DNA from: CAZISM01 sp964541895
Lineage (GTDB): Bacteria; Zhuqueibacterota; Zhuqueibacteria; Residuimicrobiales; Residuimicrobiaceae
Assembly: GCA_964541895.1 (NCBI GenBank)
Contig: CAZISM010000161.1
Span: 1 to 10,798, forward strand
DNA: 10,798 bases
Reading direction: 5' to 3'
Each line of letters opens with the position of its first letter. Position 1 is the first letter of the stretch. This document shows, piece by piece, positions 1 through 6,167 of the stretch. Under the pieces are notes generated by a model. It made no database searches, was not told the origin of the DNA, and worked only from the letters and a program-made list of their open reading frames with translations. The position numbers and the translations under genes were made by a program.

Positions 1-66
1 GACTTGCAATTGCTTGTCCCGGTACTGCAACCGTTGCGCGGCTATTTCTGCGAAAATGTCTTTCAT
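1..66 (-). CDS. 5' end of an unidentified gene, cut by the window edge
   Basis: Reading the minus strand, an ATG at 66-64 opens a frame that stays open for all 22 codons to the window edge and begins MKDIFAEIAAQRLQYRDK. A purine-rich AAAAAGGA lies just upstream (70-77), although its spacing to the ATG is short (3 bases). The gene starts 22 bases after the symporter stop codon on the same strand, so it is probably the next gene of the same transcript. The visible residues are charged and helix-prone with no signal peptide or membrane segment, suggesting a cytoplasmic protein. I do not recognise the family, and too little is present to assign a function. Confidence 0.55.
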   Translation of the reverse strand, partial: MKDIFAEIAAQRLQYRDKQLQV

Positions 67-88
67 AAATCCTTTTTGTGTTTCTCTG

Positions 89-2275
89 TCAGGTTCTGCC
101 GATATAGGAAACCAGGTAAATGATCAACAGGATGATCACGCCGCCCAGTGTGAACCAGAGCATACCCTTGATATCGGTTTTATCCAGTTTTTCAAATTCC
201 CATTTGGAACAGGGAAACATCTTGCGATGATCAAAACGGTGCGGATTGGCCAGCGACGCCTGCAATTCGCGTTCATCCTCCCCCCGGTCGCAGGCACAGG
301 GTGTCTTCATTTTGACGAAAAAACGATCCAGCCTTTTTTCATCATCCGCTGCGGTCAACAGCGACACCGCGATAAGTACCAGGAACGGCACCAGTGTGCG
401 AATGATGATGCGGATGGTTTCGTTGAGCGCATGTGGATTTTTCGACAGATCGAATCCGAGCCAGTCCACCAGCACCAGTTCCAGTGTCAGCATGCCGGAA
501 CCGGCTGTCTGGCCGGCGTCATTGACCTTTAAGCCCTGGGTCCAGAAAATGGAGCGGCGCGGAGTATTGTACTGTTTGACAAATTTCTGCCCGGTCTGCA
601 GTGATTCCGGCTGTGGACCAACGGCCTTGCCGATGAGATTGAGTTGCCGCCAGTGTTCGATGTCGCGTTTTCGTTCCTGCACATCCACATCGCGGGCAAC
701 GTAGACGCGTTCGACAGTAATGGGTTCCACGGTTTTCAGCAAATAGGGATTGGTTTTAACCGCTGCAAACATGGGCAGCAGCACCTGTAGCGCCACAAAA
801 AAAATCAGGCTGCTGGCCATGGACCACCAGGCGCCGGCCTTGTTGGCGCGACGCCATTTGATGCCCAGCCAAAAGGCGGCGGCCATGACGATATTGAATT
901 CCCAGATCAATTTGACCATCTGAAACACATTGTCGAACCGGCTGGCCAGCAGTACGCCGCCAATGACTGTGAAAAAACCTATAAACCGGCCAACGCGTAT
1001 ATAGGTAGATTCATCCAGGCCGGGAAAAAGCGGCCGCACCAGATTATGGGTCAGCAGGCCGGAGGTGGTGATCATCATCATATCTGCCGTGGACATGAGC
1101 GCTGCCATGAGGCAGGCGATCATCAGTCCCACCAGACCGAAATTCAGCGAACCGAGCAGTTCGCGACAGGCATGGCCCCAGAGATAATCCGGATTCTTTA
1201 CCACATTGCCATAGAGTATGACCAGCAGAAAAGCGGACAGGCCCCACAGCAGGGTGGCGGCCCGTTTCATGAAAATGCCCGTGGTAAATCCAAACCGGGC
1301 GGTATATTCATCCTTTGCCGAGCCGCAGGCTGTGAGCTGATTGGCCTGAATGCCTACATTGATCTGTATCATGATCAACAGGGCGATCATGTAATACCAG
1401 GTAAAATCCACCATGGCCGGTGAACCCCAGAGTTCGAAAGAGGCCTCGGGCAATTGCGACTGGGCGATTTTGACAATGCCGGCAATGCCCTCGCCGCCAT
1501 GCAGGCTGTTGGCCTTGAAAAAGGCAAAAGGCATGAGCAGGATGGACAGGATTAAAATAAAGATGCCCTGCAGCGTGTCCGTAAGAAACGCCGCTTCCAG
1601 TCCGCCCATGACCGCATAGAGAATGACAATGGCGGCCACCAGCCACATCACGAACTTTTCGTTTATATAGGAAAACTCTTTGCGGGGATTTTCCAGGCGT
1701 AACTGATCCATGCGCACCTGCTGCTCGGCGGTGAGCAACAGCACATCGGTATCTTCAAGCCGTTCCAGTTCCACGGCCCGGTCGTATTCCGCCCGTTCCT
1801 GAACGGTCATTCGTTCCACCGGCTTGGCCGAGATGGCGACAATGGTCTTGGACATGGCCGTAAAGCCCAGCCCGATGACAATCATGAAAAACACCGAACT
1901 GATCAGCGCATAGAGCGCGGCCAGTCCCCTGGAATCATAACGCTCCTCAAAAAAATCGCCCAGGGTCAACAGCCGCATACGTCGATACCATACCGAGGTC
2001 AACCAGTAAATGGGCAGGCCGAACACGCTGGTGAGATTCTGCCAGATGCCGGCAATGCCGTTGCGCGCGACAAGCACGGTGGTGCCGACCGCGCTTTCGA
2101 CCGAAGTGCCCTGACCAAAGGAGGCAAACGTCTGGATGAATTTTCCGAAACGCCGGCCGCCGAGGAAATAATCCTCCTGGTTTTTGATACGGCGCGAAGC
2201 ATAAACGCCAATGACGAGCACAAAAGCGAAATAGGCCATGATGGTGATGACATCGACAAGCGGCAGTCCGAACAT
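89..2275 (-). CDS. Sodium:solute symporter family (SSS) transporter, large form
   Basis: This 728-residue polytopic membrane protein should co-transport a sugar or other small solute with sodium across the inner membrane. It shows the family's early YFLGGRR motif (residues 36-42), many hydrophobic helices, and an ALMSTADMM segment (about 392-400) matching the conserved Ser/Thr-containing helix that lines the sodium site in SSS proteins. The C-terminal LDRFFVKMKTP and KWEFEK motifs are typical of large SSS members in planctomycete-like bacteria. It is longer than a usual 500-600 residue member because of a charged insert at about 151-207 and a soluble loop at about 507-595. I chose the ATG at 2275 because AAAGGA sits 6 bases upstream; longer in-frame starts at 2302 (ATG) and 2320 (GTG) lack a good ribosome site and the latter falls in a hairpin. 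Family assignment is firm; the substrate is unknown. Confidence 0.93.
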   Translation of the reverse strand: MFGLPLVDVITIMAYFAFVLVIGVYASRRIKNQEDYFLGGRRFGKFIQTFASFGQGTSVESAVGTTVLVARNGIAGIWQNLTSVFGLPIYWLTSVWYRRMRLLTLGDFFEERYDSRGLAALYALISSVFFMIVIGLGFTAMSKTIVAISAKPVERMTVQERAEYDRAVELERLEDTDVLLLTAEQQVRMDQLRLENPRKEFSYINEKFVMWLVAAIVILYAVMGGLEAAFLTDTLQGIFILILSILLMPFAFFKANSLHGGEGIAGIVKIAQSQLPEASFELWGSPAMVDFTWYYMIALLIMIQINVGIQANQLTACGSAKDEYTARFGFTTGIFMKRAATLLWGLSAFLLVILYGNVVKNPDYLWGHACRELLGSLNFGLVGLMIACLMAALMSTADMMMITTSGLLTHNLVRPLFPGLDESTYIRVGRFIGFFTVIGGVLLASRFDNVFQMVKLIWEFNIVMAAAFWLGIKWRRANKAGAWWSMASSLIFFVALQVLLPMFAAVKTNPYLLKTVEPITVERVYVARDVDVQERKRDIEHWRQLNLIGKAVGPQPESLQTGQKFVKQYNTPRRSIFWTQGLKVNDAGQTAGSGMLTLELVLVDWLGFDLSKNPHALNETIRIIIRTLVPFLVLIAVSLLTAADDEKRLDRFFVKMKTPCACDRGEDERELQASLANPHRFDHRKMFPCSKWEFEKLDKTDIKGMLWFTLGGVIILLIIYLVSYIGRT

Positions 2276-2281
2276 GGGCAA

Positions 2282-2287
2282 TCCTTT
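2282..2287 (-). promoter_or_regulatory. Ribosome binding site deciding the symporter start
   Basis: On the minus strand AAAGGA lies 6 bases before the ATG at 2275. Neither upstream in-frame candidate start (2302, 2320) has a comparable site, so this decides the start. The resulting protein begins directly with the first hydrophobic helix, as expected for the family. Confidence 0.7.
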
Positions 2288-2312
2288 GTTTGTTTCTGAC
2301 ATATGAAAACCA

Positions 2313-2360
2313 GCGGACACCGGATGTGGCTGCGTTTTTTGCGGCCACTTCGGGTGTCGC
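2313..2360 (-). promoter_or_regulatory. Long imperfect hairpin in the leader of the symporter gene
   Basis: The two halves of this stretch pair over nearly the whole length. GCG and ACACC at one end pair with GGTGT and CGC at the other, GTGGC pairs with GCCAC further in, and GC/GC closes a loop of seven bases containing six A residues on the minus strand. A few mismatches and a one-base bulge interrupt the stem. It ends about 25 bases before the ribosome binding site of the symporter, so in the RNA it would sit in the 5' untranslated leader. It could influence translation, RNA stability or termination. Whether it is regulatory is inference; the pairing itself is directly visible. Confidence 0.5.
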
Positions 2361-2374
2361 TCAACTCTCTCAAT

Positions 2375-2416
2375 GTGTTAAGAAACACCCGGGGTCGCCG
2401 AGATCGCGATCCCGGG
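2375..2416 (-). promoter_or_regulatory. GC-rich hairpin plus small hairpin; candidate terminator or attenuator
   Basis: CCCGGGGTCGC (2388-2398) and GCGATCCCGGG (2406-2416) form an 11-pair stem with one G-U pair and a seven-base loop. On the minus strand it is followed by GTGTTTCTT, itself half of a second small perfect hairpin, GTGTT-TCTT-AACAC (2375-2388). The loop side also contains the palindrome GATCGCGATC (2402-2411), which could form a competing fold. A strong stem followed by a T-containing stretch resembles an intrinsic terminator on the minus strand, but the T run is interrupted. Because the symporter starts only about 100 bases downstream, an attenuator or other structured leader is equally possible. 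Confidence 0.35.
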
Positions 2417-2483
2417 GGTTGTCAAACGGGTGATCGATATAGAGCATTTTCCAACCTGATTAATTCATAGAATAAACTATCTT

Positions 2484-2538
2484 TTGTAGGAGGCGGCTCC
2501 TGCCGCCGATAGTCGCCGCTGGGAAGCGGCTCCTACAA
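2484..2538. repeat. Pair of head-to-head REP elements (BIME-like)
   Basis: TTGTAGGAG at 2484-2492 is mirrored by its exact reverse complement CTCCTACAA at 2530-2538. Each half is a complete REP-like unit: a GTAG-containing head followed by its own short palindrome, GGCGGC-TCCT-GCCGCC on the plus strand and GCCGCT-TCCC-AGCGGC on the minus strand, then GA. This is the architecture of bacterial interspersed mosaic elements, whose REP units are mobilised by RAYT (REP-associated Y1 transposase) proteins that recognise the GTAG tetranucleotide beside the hairpin. No transposase gene is in the window, so this copy would be non-autonomous. Such elements often lie between genes and can act as mRNA stabilisers or partial terminators. 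Confidence 0.75.
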
Positions 2539-2604
2539 GGCAAAATAAATACGCGAGTTGTTCCTATAACATATATGTTTTGTAAATAAATCAGGCCAAG
2601 TCTG

Positions 2605-2627
2605 AAAAAGCATCATACAGCTATGCT
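2605..2627 (-). terminator. Weak intrinsic terminator candidate after the UroD-like gene
   Basis: On the minus strand AGCAT and ATGCT form a five-pair stem around a nine-base loop, followed directly by TTTTT, starting ten bases after the UroD-like stop codon. Position and T run fit an intrinsic terminator, but the stem is short and not GC-rich. Confidence 0.35.
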
Positions 2628-2636
2628 CGCTGCCTG

Positions 2637-3572
2637 TTAGGCCAAGGCGCCGTATTTTTGCAGCAGCGTGACCGCCTGGTCCCGATGCGCCACATCCACC
2701 TCCAGCATATAGGTCACGTTNNNNNNNNNNNNNNNNNNNNNNNNNNNNNNNNNNNNNNNNNNNNNNNNNNNNNNNNNNNNNNNNNNNNNNNNNNNNNNNN
2801 NNNNNNNNNNNNNNNNNNNNTCCATTTGGATCACATTCAAACCGGCCTCGATAAAATCCGGGAGAATGTCAATGATATGTCCGCAGGAGTGCAGCCACAC
2901 ATCCATACCCAGCTGATGCGCCAGGCACCAACTGGCCCGGTAATGTTCGAGAAAAAACGTCCGGATCAACGGTGCGCTGATCATCAGCCGGTCCTGCAGA
3001 CCCCAGTCGTCATAAGCCATGACGCCGTCACAGCCCAGTTGGGCCATCATGTGAATGGCCTGGCGCTGTTTCCCGGCGAAACGGCTGATCAGGCCCTTGA
3101 GCGCATCGGGCTGCTCGTAATAGCTGATGAACAGATTTTGCAGGCCGATGATATTGTGGATGCCCTCGTTAAGCGAGCTGAACGGCAGCACACCCAACGC
3201 ATACCTGGGATTATCCTGGCGGTTGTTAGTGGCAATGGCTTCTTTATAGTGTTGGTAATCGCGAATATCGAGGAAGTCGGGCAATTGATATTCCTGTTGT
3301 TTGCCGATATCCGCAATGGGATAAACCTTGGCCTGGCCCATGTCGTTCGTACGGCCGGCGGCCCGTTCCCAGAGCACACCCCAGGCATCGATGCGCCGGT
3401 CCACTGTGCCGGCGTTGGTCCAGGGCTGACGGTCGTTCAGACATTGCGGCTTGCCCACGGTCCAGGGCGCGATCCACAACAGGTCATTGGCTAAGCCATC
3501 CGGCAGATAATGCGGTATACGGTCGGGTTTTTGAAAATGTATGGCGCGTCTGACGCGTTCGCGAGAGGTCAT
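2637..3572 (-). CDS. Uroporphyrinogen decarboxylase / MtaA-CmuA-like family protein (contains assembly gap)
   Basis: The N-terminus MTSRERVRRAIHFQKPDRIP is the standard opening of UroD-superfamily proteins found outside haem synthesis. Further hallmarks are the YDDWGLQ segment (residues 187-193) and WLHSCGHI (about 226-233); in this superfamily the His and Cys of this region sit at the active site and in methyltransferase members bind zinc. Family members decarboxylate uroporphyrinogen or move methyl groups to corrinoid or thiol carriers; paralogues of unknown substrate are often found in sugar-utilisation loci of PVC-type bacteria. No signal peptide is seen, so it is cytoplasmic. Residues 1-250 are readable; then 100 N interrupt it, and 27 codons to the TAA follow. 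With 250 + 27 visible residues against a usual 340-380, the true gap is probably longer than 100. The tail is not one I recognise as UroD-like, so it could belong to a second gene. Confidence 0.8.
   Translation of the reverse strand: MTSRERVRRAIHFQKPDRIPHYLPDGLANDLLWIAPWTVGKPQCLNDRQPWTNAGTVDRRIDAWGVLWERAAGRTNDMGQAKVYPIADIGKQQEYQLPDFLDIRDYQHYKEAIATNNRQDNPRYALGVLPFSSLNEGIHNIIGLQNLFISYYEQPDALKGLISRFAGKQRQAIHMMAQLGCDGVMAYDDWGLQDRLMISAPLIRTFFLEHYRASWCLAHQLGMDVWLHSCGHIIDILPDFIEAGLNVIQMXXXXXXXXXXXXXXXXXXXXXXXXXXXXXXXXXXNVTYMLEVDVAHRDQAVTLLQKYGALA
2721..2820. other. Assembly gap of exactly 100 N inside the UroD-like gene
   Basis: All bases are N. The round length indicates a placeholder, so the real distance is unknown. 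The flanks stay in the same minus-strand frame with 100 N; if one gene spans the gap, the true length should leave remainder 1 when divided by 3. Confidence 0.98.
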
Positions 3573-3608
3573 GGATTCCAGCCTGGCAAGATAAAATTAA
3601 TTAACTGG

Positions 3609-3637
3609 ATTATACGACAACTGGGCATAAAAGGCAA
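3609..3637 (-). promoter_or_regulatory. Sigma70-type promoter for the UroD-like gene
   Basis: On the minus strand TTGCCT (3637-3632), a 17-base spacer, and a perfect TATAAT (3614-3609) form a good housekeeping promoter. Transcription would start near 3602, giving a leader of about 30 bases before the ATG at 3572. A TTAATTAA palindrome (3597-3604) sits at the expected start point and could be an operator, but this is only positional. Confidence 0.6.
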
Positions 3638-3753
3638 GCGTTATGTGGGCGGACAACACTTTCAATATAACGGGTGATCAATTTAGGAGCACAGAAGCCG
3701 ATTCAATCCGACAGCCCTGTTTGAATTTTTTATTGACCGAATCAAAAATCAGT

Positions 3754-3783
3754 TTGGCAATATTCATCAAGATGCCTTATATT
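3754..3783 (+). promoter_or_regulatory. Candidate sigma70-type promoter for the glycan operon
   Basis: TTGGCA (3754-3759) and TATATT (3778-3783), each matching five of six consensus bases, are 18 bases apart. Transcription would begin near 3790, about 50 bases before the first operon gene. An 11-base odd palindrome ATATTCAATAT (3779-3789) overlaps the -10 box and the start point, a placement typical of a repressor operator. The related words TTCAATATAAC (3660-3670) and TTCAATATGAA (3782-3792) recur in the same region, and GATGCCT occurs twice nearby. No regulator gene is visible in the window, so regulation is inference. Confidence 0.4.
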
Positions 3784-3840
3784 CAATATGAAAAACATTG
3801 ATGCCTAAACAGAAAATTATTTAAAAGAATCGACAATATT

Positions 3841-6163
3841 ATGTTCAGCATTCCGTATCCGCTCCGCTTTGTATGTTTCCTCCTGCTCTGCTATTTATTT
3901 CCAGGCGCCCTGCACACGGCAGAAACCATCACCGACACCTGGGCCATCAAGCTGATCCCTTTGCCGCACAGCATATCCGTAACCGAGTCGCGCCTTCTTT
4001 CGGCCGACCAGATCGTCCTGGCCTATAACGGGCCTGAGAACGCACACGCACACATGGCTCTGGAAATTCTGCAACCTTTTGCTCAAGGTTCAACAGGATT
4101 CGAAATCAAACTGGCGCTGAGCAACGATGCGAAAAACTGTCCCGCCGACTTGACCAAAACCCTGGCCGGTACAGCCAACAGCCAACAGGCCTATGCCATT
4201 GAACCGATATTCAATCATGGGCAATTCTCCGGCCTGCTCCTGGCTGCCAATCATCCCATCGGCCTGTTGTACGCCGGCCGCACGCTGCGTCAGCTGCTCT
4301 CCGGGCAGAATACAGATCGCATCGAAATCCCGCAGGTCTCCATCCTGGACTGGCCCGACCTGGAGGAACGCGGCGAATGGGGTTGGAATCTGCCCCATGA
4401 CCGTTACAGTATTGCTGAACTGAAAATGAATGAAGTGGAAATCCACTCCACCCTGGGTTTCAACACTGATGGCTCAGCCAGCGCCTCACTGGACCAGACC
4501 TTTCTCAGCGAATCGCAACGTCTTGGCATCAAGGTAGTGCCCATCATCCGGCATCTGGAACAGCTGGCCAAAACAGGTCTGTTCACATTTCATCCCGAGG
4601 TGGCGGCCTTGCCCGATCCGAATACGCCGCTGCCATCGGATTATCAACCTGCGGTCTGTTTTTCCAATCCGAAATCCATCCAGCTCATCGCCGGCTGGAT
4701 GGAGCAACTGCTGTCTCTTCCCGGGGTGGACGATATCAACGCCTGGCTGGCGGAATTGCCCGCGCCCTGCTTTTGCGAGCAGTGCCAGGGACAGAACAGT
4801 TTTGTTCTGCAAACCAAATCCCTTATCAAAGCATTTGAACTGGCCCGCAAAGGCCATCCTGGCAGCCATCTGCGCATTCTGCTGTCCCAGGCCAGTTTTC
4901 AGGACAACGATAAAGTGCTGGCCGCTCTCACACCCGAAACGCGTGTCACCTATTATTCCGGTCAGACCACCTATGACAGCTCGCACAAGCCCATGATCTA
5001 TCCGCTGCTGGCTTGTTTTGCCCGGGCCGGTGGCTGGCTGGGCGTGTATCCGCAACTGACCAATTCCTGGCGCAGCCAATTTCCTTTCACAGGGCCGCAT
5101 TTTATAAAGACGCGCATGAATGAATTCGTGGACAAGGGGTTGCACGGCTTTAGCGGCTATGCCACGCCGGCCAATTGCTATTACGATTTCAACATCGCTG
5201 CTGCAGCGGAATGGAGCTGGAACAGCAAGGGACGCACGCCACGCCAATTCGCCGAGGCTTATGCCAATCGCATCGGCCTGAAACAGCCGGATCTTTTTGC
5301 GCAGTGGGCCGATCTCATCGGCGAAACGGGCTGGCATCTGGCCGGCAGCCGGATCGTGGAAAGCCTGATTTTCGCCGCCGGTGGCCAAATTTTTATCGAC
5401 GGCTTTATTGAGGACGGCGTTCTCTTTGCCAGGGACAAGCCGCTGCAGTACGGCCAGGGTATGTTGGTAGAATTTGCGGACGAAAAAAGTCTGTTGCACC
5501 ATATCGACAGAGCCGAACAGGCGTTGGCTGTAGCTGAACAAGCAGATGAGCCGCACATGCTGCTGGAATCCCGCTGCGTGCGCAATACCCTGCTCTTTGT
5601 CCGGCATTTGAAAAATATCCTGGACGACCTGGCCCTGCAACCGCTCCCCATAGCCAGACTGGAGAGTCAGTTGGATAGTCTGGACGCAGTGGCCGGCGAC
5701 CTGACACAAGCCATGGTGCGCTGGGGCGCGCTGGTGAATCCCGTCGAACGCGAGCTGGTGTATTATCGTTTTCGCGACAGCGTCGANNNNNNNNNNNNNN
5801 NNNNNNNNNNNNNNNNNNNNNNNNNNNNNNNNNNNNNNNNNNNNNNNNNNNNNNNNNNNNNNNNNNNNNNNNNNNNNNNNNNNNNNCACCAGGGCTGTGA
5901 CCCTGCTCTCCGGGCCCACGCGCGAAACGGCGCAGCCGTTGTTCGTCGACCGGTGGGACGGCCGGTTGAGCAAGTACGGCCGATATCTGGAATACTGGAT
6001 CACAGTCCCCGCCAAACCGGCCAACCTGGCCAATGGCCTGGATCGTTATTATATCAAAACCGAACTGTCCGGCCCTGCTTTGGATCTGCCGCAGGAACGG
6101 CGCAGCAGCAACGGCAAAATCATGCTGCGCAAATCATGGCGCGATGTTGACTCGAGGAGATAA
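3841..6163 (+). CDS. Secreted GH20-like protein (hexosaminidase-type N-domain and barrel), contains assembly gap
   Basis: A hydrophobic signal peptide (residues 1 to about 27) marks export. Residues 36-160 follow the layout of the GH20 N-terminal alpha/beta domain: LIPLPHSISV near the start, a QAYAI strand, and GLLYAGRTLRQLL at its end. Then IPQVSILDWPDLEERG (163-178) stands where GH20 enzymes have the I-x-D-x-P-R-x-x-x-RG entry to the catalytic barrel. GH20 enzymes remove terminal N-acetylhexosamines. However, the usual GG-D-E catalytic signature is not visible; instead DDINAWLAELPAPCFCEQC (297-315) carries a Cys-x-Cys-x-x-Cys motif, resembling the less characterised GH20/DUF4838-like clades. 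Activity is therefore uncertain. There is no strong Shine-Dalgarno site before the ATG. It is the first gene of the operon. After the gap, coding continues in another phase (from 5888) and ends at TAA 6161-6163. Confidence 0.75.
5787..5886. other. Assembly gap of exactly 100 N inside the GH20-like gene
   Basis: All bases are N, another fixed-size placeholder. The frame used before the gap turns into an unconvincing translation after it, while the next frame gives a plausible protein tail (LLSGPTRETAQPLFVDRW and onward) ending at 6163, four bases before the next gene. If one gene spans the gap, its true length must be a multiple of three rather than 100. Confidence 0.98.
6155..6159 (+). promoter_or_regulatory. 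Ribosome binding site deciding the start of the third-domain enzyme gene
   Basis: AGGAG, within GAGGAGA, lies 8 bases before the ATG at 6168, overlapping the last codons of the GH20-like gene. It selects 6168 over any earlier in-frame start and leads straight into a signal peptide. Confidence 0.8.
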
Positions 6164-6167
6164 ATCT

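Larger units (their letters stand above)
2321..2636. other. Non-coding region between the UroD-like gene and the symporter
   Basis: No convincing gene lies in these 316 bases. From left to right they hold most of the structured symporter leader (long hairpin, GC-rich hairpin), an AT-rich stretch around 2436-2483 with only a weak minus-strand promoter candidate (TTAATC at 2458-2463 and TATATC at 2436-2441, 16 apart), the REP pair at 2484-2538, a 12-base perfect palindrome AACATATATGTT (2568-2579), and a weak terminator-like hairpin just past the UroD-like stop. A second weak minus-strand promoter candidate combines TTGGCC and TATATG across the palindrome. The REP pair and hairpins suggest that symporter expression may be separated from that of the upstream gene. 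Confidence 0.6.

Noticed and set aside
2397..2425. Perfect TTGACA on the minus strand (2420-2425) as a symporter promoter
   Set aside because: The sequence 17 bases downstream is CTCGGC within the GC-rich hairpin, with no usable -10 box.
4486..6033. Long minus-strand open frame of about 515 codons opposite the GH20-like gene
   Set aside because: It runs through the 100-N gap, its translation has no recognisable domain and no ribosome site, and the plus strand has a clear signal peptide and domain order. It is a shadow of the real gene.
5887..6150. Continuation of the GH20-like frame through the N gap to a stop at 6150
   Set aside because: The translation after the gap is Arg/Gln/Pro-rich and unconvincing; the neighbouring frame gives a plausible tail and ends four bases from the next gene.
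6033..6167. Upstream extension of the barrel protein from 6033
   Set aside because: It would overlap the end of the GH20-like gene by about 130 bases, lacks a ribosome site, and would place the signal peptide internally.
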